From Acanthococcus lagerstroemiae (lineage: Eukaryota > Arthropoda > Insecta > Hemiptera > Eriococcidae), in NCBI GenBank assembly GCA_031841125.1, contig CM063109.1, forward strand, positions 23,159,321-23,223,320: a DNA stretch of 64,000 nucleotides. The letters run 5' to 3'. The translations under genes were made by a program, and so were the position numbers. The first letter of the stretch is position 1; every line of letters starts with the position of its first letter. Below are positions 33,230-43,784 of the stretch, in pieces. The notes below the pieces were generated by a model, which saw only the letters and a list, made by a program, of their open reading frames with translations, had not been told where the DNA came from and ran no database searches.

Positions 33230-34060
33230 ACCGATCAGTTCTTGATCATAGGTCCACCGAGGGACGTACTGAAGAGTTTTGCTTGGGGAGGGGGGGGGGG
33301 CAAAATGATGACAGTCCCAACTGACTCAACTCAAAATTTTCTTGTATTGGCTTTACAACAAAAAGAAATTCTGTATTGGCTTTACAAAAAGAAAAAAAAG
33401 AAACAAAAATTGCGACTGAGATTTTTCCAACTTTTGATTTTTAATCCATCTACTAAAATTTCTCAACTCGTCTCTGACTGAAATGGTAAATTTTCCCAAC
33501 TACTGAGTAAAAAATTCCAACAGAGGGCAGGGGGTTTAAAGTTACCCCCTCTCTTCCTATCGGTACGTGACAGGATAACAGACTGAGCGAGAGATGGGAC
33601 ACATCTCTAGATGCAAAGAAATCCTCTGATCAAATGGCCGACTGTGACACAGTAAACTCGAAAATGTAGGAATAAATAAAGCAGACCATTTCTGAAAACC
33701 AATTCAGAGAGTCTGTCAACAGAGATAAAAGCTGTTAACTGAGCCATGATGAGGGTATTGAACATTCGCACGTATCTCAAGGTCTCTTCCAGATACCAGA
33801 GCTGTCAACCCGTAGAAGAAATATGGGACCAAAATTAACCTGATCAAGTCATCCAATACGCACGAAAAAAAAAAAAAAAAAAATTATCACGAATGTCACA
33901 TTTTAAAACGTTAAAGTAGTCGAGCACTGATTATCCATGGCTCTGAGCAGGTGGCGAGGTAGTACTGAGTCTATCACCATGGGATCTTCCAATACCAGAG
34001 TCTGTCATCACTGGAGCTTCAAAGACCGAAAACTGTTACCACAGGAGCATCCAAGACCAG
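33230..34060. other. No gene; homopolymers
   Basis: G11 at 33290-33300 and a 17-18-nt A tract near 33866-33882. The repeated TCTCCA-A-ACCAG-AG-CTGTCA-like phrases at 33720-34060 (for example CAGAGCTGTCAAC, CAGAGTCTGTCATC) suggest an old degenerate tandem repeat. Confidence 0.35.
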
Positions 34061-34061
34061 C

Positions 34062-34409
34062 GAGGGTGATGTCTACCGGGTCCAAATTTTCCAATTCCTT
34101 GACTTTTTCTTGACCTTTTCTCGCTTTTTTCATAACTGTTTTACACACATACAAATATAATCTTATTCGTAGAACCTTACCAAGGTGGGGGGGGGGACTC
34201 ACAATAAATGGAAACACTAAAAAATACTATGAACAAGGATATTATGTAATTATCTGAAAATATTTACTTTACTTTAAATTTACTTGTAATTTTAAAACAA
34301 TTCGTGATAGTAATTATGAGGAAATTTAAATGAAAAATTTATGACCTTACATGACCACTATCCAAAATACTTGACTTTTACTTGACTTCCATGACCGGTA
34401 GACACTCTG
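34062..34409. mobile_element. CAGGGTGTCTACC-ended element, copy 2
   Basis: It is closely similar to copy 1 (3128-3535) from GTCTACCGGGTCC through AATCTTATTCGTAGAACC, a G10 tract (34187-34196), to ACTTGACTTCCATGACCGGTAGACACTCTG. The left tip is altered (GAGGGTGATGTCTACC) and no flanking duplication is recognisable, so the end is eroded or rearranged. Confidence 0.75.
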
Positions 34410-36955
34410 GTATCATACCACGGGGTCTACCGAAGTCGGAAACTAATAGGGGACTTGAGGCGTTCATTTACCTATTTTGGGAAACTTTTCTTCAACTTTG
34501 AGTGGTTTATTTTTACTTACTTTTGCAACACCATTCATAATTTATACATTTATCTAGAAACAATACTTCAGTTTCGGCTTTTTGAGAGACTTCCTATCAA
34601 AATGAGGATTTTGTGGGAACGGCGAAATCTTTTTCGAAATGGAGGACTTAGTTACTCAGCGACCGATAGATACTACATACCTACGTCTGCATAGGATGTT
34701 TAGCATTTGACAGACAACTGGTACGAAACAGCGTCTGCTGAGCAGACAAACTTTGGAAATTTCTGACTGGGATACACCACGTGTTGAAAAACGGAAAAAA
34801 ATCGTATTTCTAGCTTGAAGGACAGACACATTTACGCTAAGGTAACCGGTGTAACGAGATAATGGATTTGAACTTGAAAAAGCCTTTGATTCATCGTACA
34901 TTAGCAGCATGTGTAGAATACATAATAGCTCAAAACCTGGCCTTCTGACCAGCTAACCAAATGTTAGTATTCATATGCCTCACAGATGAGAGAAATAGTT
35001 ACGATTCCAGATGTTCTTATCGCTCCAATGCCAGGCCAGCCTTTTCACGTGGTGAATCGTTTTCAGACAGTCACGTGAATCTGAGCTCTAGGCGACCTTT
35101 CAGTGAATCACTATGAGATCCCAGACCAAGGCCGGGCACCAATACAGTCTATAAGTTAATTCGCAGGTGGATACAGGTGGATACAGAGCTCACAGACAAT
35201 AGGATGAGGCTTCGCAAGTATTCCAAGTAAGATCTCTCCATCACCTTATGAAGTTTGAAAATCGTTTACTTTGCGGACAAGTTACCGCAGGCTCTAGCAG
35301 ACCTCTCGCAGGTTTTCTTCTCCATTCCCGAATTAAGTGACCGGTAGCCGAGCAGATGGCACACCTGGTATTGCAATCAGTTCTTCATTGAAATAAACGC
35401 ACATAAAAACAGCTTTCTGAGTAAATCTGATTTGCCGGACACAGTCGTACTCAATCGGTGGTATCCACAGTTGAAAATGTCAATACTCGTGCACCAAGAG
35501 GTACCCCACCAACAATCAACCCCAGTATTACGATTAAGACATTCGAGCAGCAACGAGACCCCTTCTGTGCGCTGTCAACCTTGACCAAATTTAAGCACAC
35601 TTATTTACGAGACCAACTTCATATAACAAGCTGTACGAAAGAATCAAACTTCCAAATTTATGAGCTCTATTTTCCCCTCCTTTTTTGGAGATACTTTTTG
35701 TTCGGCGGTTCTTCATTCATGCTCCGGCTCTTCCGGCATTTCGCATATTTGTTATTCCATTATCTTTTTCATTCTTTACCACAGACTTCAACCCATCCCA
35801 ATTACTCATTTTGTTTCTTTTCAACTCATATAAGATCAACTTAATTGCACGTCACACGTCTTGTACACAAACGAAACTACAAGATAGGGTGGCGTCGCAA
35901 TGTCGCTGAGGAGGTGAGGAGTGCAGAGCACACAAAGATGAATTTATTACTTTCAGTAATGAGAAATTTTTCTGATGGGGCTACGACGGGCGAGCAGGAA
36001 TGCGAATGCTGGTTGCTGTTTGATTTCAATTATTATTTCGCGTTTCCAGATTCGCTGACGGCGAAGAAACGCGAGTAAATATAGGGAAGCTGAGCAACGA
36101 ATGAGCATCGTTATGGCGTAGGAAATGTAGCGTTTAATATGTTTGCACTTTCTGTGGCTGAGCATTAAAAGCAATTCCAAACTTCTTTTCATACACAGAC
36201 ATGAATATACGAATGAACTGAAGAAAATGCCGCCACGCAAGTACGTCGAGTTCTCCGGTCTAGGACAGAAAGATGGCTTCAAGGAGAGGTTGTCCAGCTG
36301 AAATACTGGCTAAATCGAAGAGCAGTTAGGGGCGTATCGGTGGACGAAAGGGCTTTCCCAAGGAAATGTCTTTAGACAATCGAATCGAATCCCATATAAC
36401 TACACGAATGGGAAATCTCCGAAGTTGTTTTTTCGAATGCACGTTGACTGTTTGTAAATGAATTCTTTCCGTACACGAATTTGCTTTATACAGCTGGTAC
36501 GCTAGTGTCCTCCCATGTGCGCCACCTCGACGACTTCACACTCCCTTTCTTACGTACTTCATGTTGCGTCATCTTTCGGCACATGTTCAGTCAGTAATAC
36601 GCGTGCAGACCACTTGAACCTGCTGAAGTTAAAACGGATACGAAACACTTGCGAAGATCGTTGTGTCGTCGTTTGTACACAACATGCAAGTGGTAGTTCG
36701 GACTATTTTATACAGCTTTGGGTCTCCTGCTCATTTCACATTGAAAAGAAATCTGGTACTACATTGTACATAGTACAAGCACGTACATGTAGCACACATC
36801 ACAACGCGTACATTCGGCGATTAATGGCTTCGGAAAACTTGCAAGCTGAATCGAAGGATCTGTAATAGCATATCCAGGGCGAACCAAGCAGTGCTGGATT
36901 ACGGGGCTTAGCTGCCCTAGGTGAGCAAATCTTTGCCGCTCCTATGTTCCACAAA
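34410..36955. other. No gene recognised
   Basis: Frames at 35458-35844 (128 codons) and 36515-36865 (116 codons) on the plus strand were examined. Neither has a recognised domain. The 36460-36860 block has higher GC than its surroundings, with repeated GTACA/ACATG words, and might be unique sequence or an old element. Confidence 0.35.
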
Positions 36956-36957
36956 GG

Positions 36958-38646
36958 GTGGTGAAGGTGGTTAGGGAAAGGAAGCCTAGGCCAACAACCA
37001 ACGACAAGATTGGCGCGGAAACAAAAGGCCTTATCGATAAAAGAACTAAATTAGGGAGCAAAGACAACCTGACTCAGAGGGATCAAATAGAACTGTGCGA
37101 CATTAAGAAATTAATTAACAGAAGAATTAAAACGGATATAAGAGAGTACGACCAGGAAATGATTGCAGAAATATTGGAGGAAAGTGGATCAAACAAGAAG
37201 ACGCGTAAAGCTCTGACGAACGGGAAAAATTTGCTCCCAGCTATCAAAGCAGAAAACCCCAAATTAAGTTATATGGTAGGGAGGAGATAATTAAAGAGGC
37301 CACTGAATTTTTCAAGGAACTTTACTCAAGCGAAGACAACAGGGAAGCAAAAGAAGTTAAAGGTAACATTGAGGAGAACAACATAAGGATAAGAGGGGAA
37401 ACCAAGAGGGAGAAGTGGACGAAGGAAGGAGAGGAGAGGAGAGGAAAATACACCAGGTTTTCTGAGAGAAGAAGTTTGGAAAGTCCTAGTAACAGAAAAA
37501 AGGGTGGAGTTACAGGGCTGGATGGAATGGAGAATCAGATATCGAGAATCCTAGCAAATGCTCTTGCGCCATCTGTGGCAGAACTTTTCAACAGATTGGT
37601 CATAACAGGTTTTACACCGAAACAATGTCATCACACTGAAATACATAATATTGCTACATAAAAAAGGCGCTAGAAACGAGCTAATTATAGGCCAATAAGC
37701 CTGACTTCGAATATAAGCAAAATTTTCGGTAAAATAGTGAAAAATAGAATAATCGGAATTTTGGCCTGGAATCAGCCAAGGGAGCAAGCCGAGTTCAGGA
37801 AGGGGTATTCAACGAATGACCACATTTTCACTGTGAATCAGATTTTGGAAAAAACAAGAGAATATAACGTACCATTGGGTCTCATGTTCATTGATTATAA
37901 CAAGGCATTCGTCTCGGTTTATCATTGGGCGGTATGGGATGCGTTGTCGAAGCAGAGGGTGAACAACGATATTATGAGTACTCAGAAGATGGTACGAGCA
38001 AACAAAAGCGTACGGACGATTGGACAGGGTTGGCGAAGTCTTGAATATTGAAAGGTAAAACAGGGGGATCCACTCTCCCCAAACCTATTCAATGCAGTCC
38101 TGGAGGAATTCTTCAAAAAATTGTAATGGGAGGAAAATGGGGTGAAAATAAATTGGTCAGTGGTTGAATAACCGGCGCTTCGCCGACGATATAATATTAA
38201 TGAGTAACAATCTGGAAGAACTGAAAAATATGGCGGAAGAGTTCAGTTTCGAAAGTAAGAGAGTGGGGCTCACAATGAACATTTCCAAGACTAAAGTAAT
38301 AACTAACGTAGGATGCGAAGGGTTTCAGGTAAAAGGAGAGAATATAGAAATATATAACTATTTGGGGCAAATGATCGCCTTTAAAAACAGGGGAAACGTG
38401 GAGCTAGGGGCGAGGACTACTACAGCGTGGACAAACTTTTGGACTCAAAAGACATATCTCAAAGGTAACCTACCACTAAAAACGAGAATCAAAATATCAG
38501 AGCAATGTGTGATACCCACTCTCACTTACGGAGCCCAATCCTGGTCATTGACAAAAGGACAATACGAAAAATTGAGGATAACGTACAATGTTCCACAAAA
38601 ACAGCCATTTGCCATTGCATTATTATCAATAATTTTGAAAAACTAG
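36958..38646 (+). pseudogene. Non-LTR retrotransposon ORF2, reverse transcriptase region, degraded
   Basis: This is the longest mobile-element coding trace in the window. In order: an ETKGLIDKRTKL...REYDQEM linker typical of the stretch between endonuclease and polymerase; GREEIIKEATEFFKELYSS (about 37275-37330); GVTGLDGMENQI; a LINYRPISLTS-like segment; EQAEFRKGYSTNDH; FIDYNKAFVSV (37887-37919; the usual KAFDSV Asp is Val); QGDPLSPNLFNAVLEEF (about 38065-38115); and catalytic FADDI at 38179-38193. A thumb with LTMNISKTK, NYLGQMI and IPTLTYGAQSW follows. At least three frameshifts and several stops break it, and the endonuclease and final C-terminus are missing. It matches arthropod RTE/CR1-like elements; the exact clade is not resolved. 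Confidence 0.9.
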
Positions 38647-38649
38647 CAG

Positions 38650-39370
38650 TCCTGGAAAATTTGCCGCTCCAGGTCTCGGCCTAAGCGGCTTTACGGACAA
38701 TCCTACACTGAAACCAAGAGCTATTCGTTTAAACTAGGACAAGAATTTTGTCCCCTCGAAGTTTCAAGCTCAAAGAGTTGATGAGAGGGGGTGCCTTTAC
38801 TAGTATATTACCAGAGAACATCGCTCACTGGCCGCTGAACACTTCAGACTTTCTGCGAGCCTGTCTATAATTTTCCTTCGTCGCCAGAGGTGCTGTAGGC
38901 AACAGAAACTGTACGTATAGGTTTTTAGTTCATCAACACTGAGATTAGGATTCTGTTAAATCTCATCAAAGCTCGTTAAGACTGCGCACAACTGGTTAGG
39001 ACTCTCATAAATACCATTTAAAACTCGCAAAAACCCCTGGGGACATGATGACGTTCATTGAGACCGGGCGTAGATACACGGGGAGGGCAATATGGGCGAC
39101 CGCCTGTCCCAGGGAGAAAAGTATGATGAAAGATTTCAACAAACAACAGACTAGAGTGAAAATACAATATGTTAATCAGAACTATTTCACAGCCATTCTG
39201 TAACATTTCACAAAATGAAATAAATAAAAAGGTTGGCTGGAATTCTTAGAGGACACAAGAATGCTACGTTCTTCAATGCCGCCCACTCCTAGGACTGAAT
39301 GTTTGTGATCGAGGCTGCAGCAAGGTCGCTGGTAATGGGGGTGGGGGTAAAAATGAATAAGATAAGGATT
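38650..39370. other. No gene recognised
   Basis: Unassigned sequence. ACTC/ACTCGT-type words recur at 38945-39030, similar in style to the degenerate repeats near 40000-40200. Confidence 0.3.
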
Positions 39371-39374
39371 ATGC

Positions 39375-39555
39375 AGTGGTGTCGCGAGTGGGTACCAAAA
39401 TAGGAAGGCATGAGAATGCCTGGTTCGCAATCTTTGCGTTTCGGGTTCGAATCCTACGAACGTCAGAAAGCTCGAATGCCCCACTAACACCCTAGTGAGC
39501 ACAGCGACTACAGTACCAAACAAGGTGGAAACAACACGTCCCGTAACCCCCGCAA
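39375..39555 (+). mobile_element. tRNA-derived SINE, fuller copy
   Basis: TGGTGTCGCGAGTGG at 39377-39391 fits a polymerase III A box, and GGGTTCGAATCC at 39443-39454 is a perfect B box. The body after the tRNA-like head (CACTAACACCCTAGTGAGCA, ACTACAGTACC, CAAGGTGGAAAC, CGTCCCGTAACCCCCGC) is shared with 11754-11892, proving a dispersed family rather than an isolated tRNA pseudogene. No functional tRNA cloverleaf is claimed. Confidence 0.75.
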
Positions 39556-39859
39556 GTTCACATGAACAAGGCATTACAATTGCAGGCCGCGTTACCACCA
39601 GATCAGAAAGATTGTTACTGTATGTGTGTGCACTTTGTGGATAACTTACTCAACGTCGTGAAATACATGGCTAGTAAACAAACTACGGCTGCATACTCTT
39701 CGGTACAGGGAAGGAAACCTCTAATGCAACAAAATCGTGGAGAAAGCAACGACAAACTACCACGATAATCTGCCCAGGAGAGCGCGAGTCAGGAACTGCG
39801 ACCACCAACATCCGGCATCGGATATTGTGCCTGAAGAAGAAGTTTCGTAACGCACAGCT

Positions 39860-40205
39860 TGCTGGTTCTTCTGACTATGCAGCCCTGGTTTGACGAACAT
39901 GCAAGATTTCTGCACTTAAAGCTCAGTATAAATTTGTCTCGAATCCGCATGAATCTAACACCAACTCAACTAGAAGAATTAATTTTATTTTCAATGAATC
40001 TTAAAGACATCCTACGTAATAGAGTCTCATCAGTCCTAAGACAGTCTGAGATATTAGAACATATGTAGTTTTAAAGACTCCTAATAAGTTCTGTAATAGT
40101 CTCAGGGAGACTCAATACAATCTTAATAGGTTACGTAATGCCTCAAGGAATCTTACCAAGTTAGACAATGTTCTGACAAGTTTTACAAAGTCTTAAGACT
40201 CAGTT
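39860..40205. repeat. Degenerate AGTCTTAATA-type short repeats
   Basis: Words such as GTCTTAAG, AGTCCTAAG, GACTCCTAATAAG, AGTCTCAGG, AATCTTAATAGG and AGTCTTAAGACTC follow each other at about 12-25-bp intervals. They resume after the SINE at 40445-40520, so the SINE has inserted into this array. Confidence 0.45.
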
Positions 40206-40221
40206 TCAATGCAGCCTAATA

Positions 40222-40443
40222 GCTTCTTTTCCCAATGTGCCCTCAACCCGAGCCCTGGAATCCGCCCTTTCGAGCATTACTTCAGAGACGTCGGGGAGGG
40301 TGTTAGGGTTGTCTTAGCCTTCTTCCCTTCTGGCCAAAAAACCGGCCTAGGTCGAAATCTGGCAAGTTGCTACGTGCGCTCGAACCTGGGACCTCCGGAA
40401 TCCACTCGGCCAACCAGACCTCACAGCCTGATAGCTGAACAGT
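40222..40443 (-). mobile_element. tRNA-derived SINE, second family
   Basis: On the minus strand the A-box-like TGGTTGGCCGAGTGG (40402-40416) is followed by the B-box-like CCAGGTTCGAGC (40378-40389). The gap between them is only 12 nt, so part of the anticodon arm seems deleted. The 3' part GGGCGGATTCCAGGGCTCGG...GGGAAAAGAAGC recurs as a separate fragment at 60256-60299. The open frame across it on the plus strand is an artefact. Confidence 0.65.
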
Positions 40444-40694
40444 CCTAATTAGTCTTCAAAGAATCTTAAGGAGTCATAATAGAATCCTGAAATGTTCGAG
40501 CAGTTCCTGAGGTTTCACTTAACTTAGGTAACAAAACTTGTATTTTTGGAGGCTGAAAGAAGAATTTTGCCCCTTTATACGATTCTACAAAAGTCGTTCA
40601 AAAAGTTAGTTTCACGGTGCCAGCGCTCCTCTCAGTCAAAAGGCAGAACTCTGAAATTTTAGGGTGATGTTCCCTCATCTATTCTGACCAGTTA

Positions 40695-40878
40695 CAGGCG
40701 CGGATTTAGAAAAAGGAGATGAGGGGAGGGTACAGTAGCGGTGGAGACCACCTTTGTGGCGTGTAATGAGCGCACAATTCATCATTTTTATTCCTTTTCC
40801 CCTATTACTGCGTTAAGAATATTCAACCGGGCGGGGGGGGGGGACATGTACCCCATGGCCCCCTTGGATCCGCCGCGG
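40695..40878. mobile_element. hAT-like MITE nested in mariner
   Basis: Ends CAGGCGCGGATTTAG and TTGGATCCGCCGCGG are imperfect inverted copies. Flanks ACCAGTTA (40687-40694) and ACCAGGTA (40879-40886) match at 7 of 8, a good 8-bp duplication. A G11 tract lies at 40833-40843. No coding content. Confidence 0.7.
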
Positions 40879-40924
40879 ACCAGGTAGGTTTATTACAGGT
40901 GCGGTAGTTCAGTTTTCGTCTGTT

Positions 40925-41335
40925 TTATAGCGTTTTAAGGTGGAATTGCCAATCAATTTTGCATCCGAATATGAACTACGCAGTCCATTCCATGGACGAT
41001 ATCTTCAATTCCGGGATGTAATGGTACATCCAACATTCGTCTCCAGCTAATATTGGGTGTAGAAAAGGTTCCCCTTCCACCTCAAATGCGTTAGGAAACA
41101 GGGAGCGGCATTCACGCGTTGTATTTTGTATGCGGTAAGAAGAGGAGACATCCATTGAGCGCTCACTTCACCCAACTCGAGTTCGCTGTGACTGATGGTA
41201 CGGTTGGAAGATCGGTTGCATTCGCCTCTGCTATGAAGTTTCACGGCCATCAATTCGTCCAAAGTATATCGCACATCTTCCTCAATGAGCTATTTCATGA
41301 GCAGTACCTTCTCATTCACGTGCTTTGTTCTCTCT
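40925..41335 (-). pseudogene. Mariner transposase, middle segment
   Basis: The minus-strand frame reads LIEEDVRYTLDEL, CNRSSNRTISHSELELGEVS, then AQWMSPLLTAYKIQRV and, after a frame change, LAGDECWMYHYIPELK and a SMEW motif. These match the mariner order: second HTH (with a TISHSELxLGxVSARWVP pattern), linker, and the first catalytic Asp in (T)GDE.W..HY.PE.K..SM(E/Q)W. The later D34D part is gone. The enzyme would cut and paste at TA sites. Confidence 0.85.
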
Positions 41336-41788
41336 CACGGTGTCTACCAGAATTCAGTTTTGGAATTCCGGGACTTTTCCCGGACTCTGTAAGACATTTC
41401 TAGGAAAAATTTGGGGCAAAGAAATACCATGTTTTGCTCAATATACACAACAATCGTTCAATGTTCAAAGTTCGCAAGAAATTCGTTCGCATTGTTATAA
41501 GTTTGTAAAAAATCCGTTCGAGTTCACTAAAGCTGACTTTTGAAAAATTATTGTTACAAATTTTTAGAATTTCACGTTGGTTGGCGACATTTCTAGTCGT
41601 TATTGATCTGGACATGTATCGGGGAAACAGTTCAAGCAATGGAAAAAATTGTGTCCAAAAAAAAAATTACGGTACCTTGGGCAATAATTAAGTGAATTCC
41701 ATCCGGGACTTCATCGTTCCAGGACCTACTTTTAGCCTCCGGGACTTTTCCGGATTTTCGGAAACTTCCGGGAACGGTAGACACCCTG
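41336..41788. mobile_element. CAGGGTGTCTACC-ended element, copy 3
   Basis: It starts CACGGTGTCTACC and ends GGTAGACACCCTG. Flanks TCTCT (41331-41335) and TCTCA (41789-41793) match at 4 of 5. The ends contain CCGGGACTTTTCC-like repeats, the same plan as copy 1 with different wording. It sits inside the mariner transposase and separates its N-terminal piece from the rest, giving an unambiguous insertion boundary. Confidence 0.75.
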
Positions 41789-41789
41789 T

Positions 41790-41950
41790 CTCATGTTTTC
41801 GCGCCCACTTAGGAACGCTTTATTCCAACTTGTAACCATTGGAAAACTCATCCATCATAAACAAAACACAATTCTGGATGAATTTCCGCGGGTTTCAGTT
41901 TTTCTTGTAGTTATAAAACGAATCACACTGCGAAGTTCATGTTGGGACGA
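41790..41950 (-). pseudogene. Mariner transposase, N-terminal segment
   Basis: On the minus strand, read over two frames, ELRSVIRFI, KPAEIHPELC and a VYDG segment are followed by AFLSGREN. This corresponds to the first helix-turn-helix of mariner transposases (xxRxVIxF..., PxEIHxxLxxVYG, then W.xRFxxGRExV). It precedes the 41336-41788 insertion and joins functionally with the segment at 40925-41335. Stops and frameshifts make it inactive. Confidence 0.75.
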
Positions 41951-42080
41951 AAAATTTATCGGTAATTCCACCTCAAATCGCTCGGAAAAAACTGCTCAGA
42001 ACAGATGAGAAAACATCACCCTGTTGTACCTTTTGACTAAGAGGAGCGCTGGCACCGTGAAATTTACTTTTTGAACGACT

Positions 42081-42539
42081 ATAACTGCGGCTTGCATAAA
42101 ATGTTTAGAAAACCGTCACCCACTTGGCGAGTTATAATACGTAGGGAAAATGAAGTGATGAACTTTGTTTAGCATTCTCTAATTTCAACAACTATGAGAA
42201 AGTGGTCAAATTCGTATAAAACATCCATTTTGTCCGCAAGCTCAGTCACCATCTTGAAAGAATGAAAAAAATTCGACACTAGGACGAAGAGAGGAGGATT
42301 GGAAAACATTCATAATACACATTATGAATTTCCCCTACAACGTAGGCTTTCAGGATCCATCGTTAGTAGTGACTTCGGTGAAAACTGATTACAGATCCAG
42401 GATGTCAACCAGAATTGAAAATCGAAGTTCTACAAAGCTTCTCAATTGTTCGCGTTTGAAAACCTCGCGACATCCAAAAACAGGTGAGAATTCAGCCGGG
42501 TTCGGAAGGGGAAACGACAAAACGAAAACAGTGAATTGT
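42081..42539. other. No gene recognised
   Basis: Flank between the mariner and MULE elements. Frames on both strands here are not gene-like. Confidence 0.3.
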
Positions 42540-42555
42540 CCGCACCCGGGCGGTA

Positions 42556-42696
42556 GTAAAAAGAGCGAAAAATCCGGAAAGGGGGTCGGGTATGATGTAA
42601 AAAGAGCGAAAACCGAGCGGAACATGGGTCGGGTACGATGTAAGAAGAGCGAACACCAAACACTTAGTAATTCGGGAGGTATGTGAATAGAGCGAA
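42556..42696 (+). repeat. Left subterminal array of GTAAAAAGAGCGAA
   Basis: Four copies occur at 42556-42569, 42597-42610, 42640-42653 (GTAAGAAGAGCGAA) and 42683-42696 (GTGAATAGAGCGAA), spaced 41-43 bp. Sequence between them is also partly repeated (CGGGTATGAT, CGGGTACGAT, CGGGAGGTAT), so it is a real tandem repeat of about 43 bp. Such arrays may be transposase binding sites. Confidence 0.8.
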
Positions 42697-42862
42697 CAAC
42701 ATTTGCAGAAATTATAATGTAAGGTATAAGTAGTAGAAACAATTTTCTTCGGCCATGGCGTCAATGATAGGTATTTTGTTCTAAAAGTAAAAATTGTCGA
42801 TGCAAGTATAAGTATAACAACATTACATGGCATAATATGAGAAAGAGTAAAAAGCAATATTA

Positions 42863-43342
42863 TTATGATGTGCTTGGTATTGAAATGGAAGGTATGGTGG
42901 AATTACAGGTTTCGACTGTATGAATGTAATAGTGACTTAGACGGCGTATGATATCGAATGCTGAAATTGTATTACTGGTGTACTTTTCTAACTGACATTT
43001 CACGAAAGCCTGTTTTTGACGTGTGTGCGAATTTCTGGTCCGTTTCTCCTCACCACAGCTGTTAAGTGCTATTAATATTTCTTTTTTGTAATCAAGCAAG
43101 AACTCGCTAAATTTGAATATGTTCGGATGGTGAGTCTCGAAATTTTCTGAGAGGTGTGAGTGGAAGGATTCGCAGGCGTTCGTAGTTTCATCCAGATTTG
43201 AAGTAGGGCAGGCCCAAATTCCAGGTGGATATTTAGCCCCACGTGAAATGTATGTATCGTACATATACTTAGAGAAGGATTCAATTTGGCTTGCTATTTT
43301 TCGGTTGTTTCGCATGTATTTTGTGATAGCAAGGTTCAACAT
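42863..43342 (-). pseudogene. MULE-type transposase, C-terminal part, copy 2
   Basis: A 159-codon minus-strand frame contains YISRGAKYPPGIWA, TTNACESFHSHLS, a HPNIFKFSEFLLDY block and an ILIALNS segment. These match the MULE C-terminal pattern Y(I)xxxAxFPPxIWA...TTNGCESFHSHFN...HPNIF. The conserved Cys and His residues of CESFHSH are present. The catalytic Asp region is absent, so no enzyme is made. Its position between matched inverted ends with a target duplication shows it travelled as part of the 42548-43741 element. Its motifs correspond to those in the more decayed copy at 18942-19540. Confidence 0.85.
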
Positions 43343-43612
43343 CAGTAGGTTTCAAAAAAAGCAAGCCAAAGAACAATTTTCCGTCAAATACGATTAACTT
43401 CTTCCTTTGCTGCCCAAGCATTACTCTGGTATCACTTACACTCGTAGAACTCATCTCATTAAATGTAGGTAAGTAAGAAAATAAATTGAATTTCGAATTG
43501 TGTCCAAAGATTTACGAGTTGAAAAAATCGTCGTCGCTAGAAATGATATGAGATAAGAGAATAAATACAGGAATGGACGAGTGATATAACGAGATAGTAG
43601 CATGATTACCTG

Positions 43613-43733
43613 TTCGCTCTATTTACATGTCCAGTGCGGACGGGCGTTCATCTTCATTCGCTCTTTTTACAATCATTAGTACCCCCAATCTTGCGGATGT
43701 CGCTCGGCGGGTGATTAATTTCGCTCTTTTTAC
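43613..43733 (-). repeat. Right subterminal array of the same motif, inverted
   Basis: TTCGCTCTTTTTAC occurs at 43720-43733 and 43657-43670, and TTCGCTCTATTTAC at 43613-43626. These are inverse complements of the left-array motif. As on the left, the innermost copy carries the variant with T in the A tract (AATAGAGCGAA), so corresponding copies at the two ends share the same variant. Confidence 0.8.
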
Positions 43734-43784
43734 AATCGCCCCCGCACCCTCTGTGGCACTTAATGAGTTATAATTATTATATTT

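Larger units (their letters stand above)
40592..42080. mobile_element. Mariner-like element with long inverted ends and two nested insertions
   Basis: AGTCGTTCAAAAAGT, then TTTCACGGTGCCAGCGCTCCTCT, CAAAAGG, GGGTGATGTT and CTCAT at the left (40592-40670) recur inversely at 42005-42080: about 80 bp of inverted terminal repeat. Minus-strand mariner transposase pieces lie between them. It is interrupted by a hAT-like MITE (40695-40878) and by a CAGGGTGTC-type element (41336-41788), which therefore came later. The TA target site is not clear. Much of the catalytic half of the transposase is missing. Confidence 0.75.
42548..43741. mobile_element. MULE-type element with 8-bp TSD CCGCACCC
   Basis: The ends GGGCGGTAGTAAAAAGAGCG (left) and the inverse of GGGCGATTGTAAAAAGAGCG (right) bound a 1,194-bp unit flanked by CCGCACCC at 42540-42547 and 43742-43749. 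Inside lies the C-terminal part of a MULE transposase in minus orientation. Both end regions repeat a GTAAAAAGAGCGAA motif several times, pointing inward from either side. The N-terminal and catalytic domains are missing, so it is a deletion derivative that still shows both ends. Confidence 0.85.

Noticed and set aside
39443..39454. Possible tRNA gene at the perfect B box GGGTTCGAATCC
   Set aside because: No cloverleaf could be drawn and the downstream body is shared with 11754-11892, so it is a SINE.
40209..40448. 79-codon plus-strand frame
   Set aside because: It lies antisense across a tRNA-derived SINE; the DNA is explained by the SINE.
42324..42857. Several overlapping minus- and plus-strand frames near the left MULE end
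   Set aside because: They are produced by the GTAAAAAGAGCGAA tandem repeat and flanking DNA, with repetitive translations and no domain.
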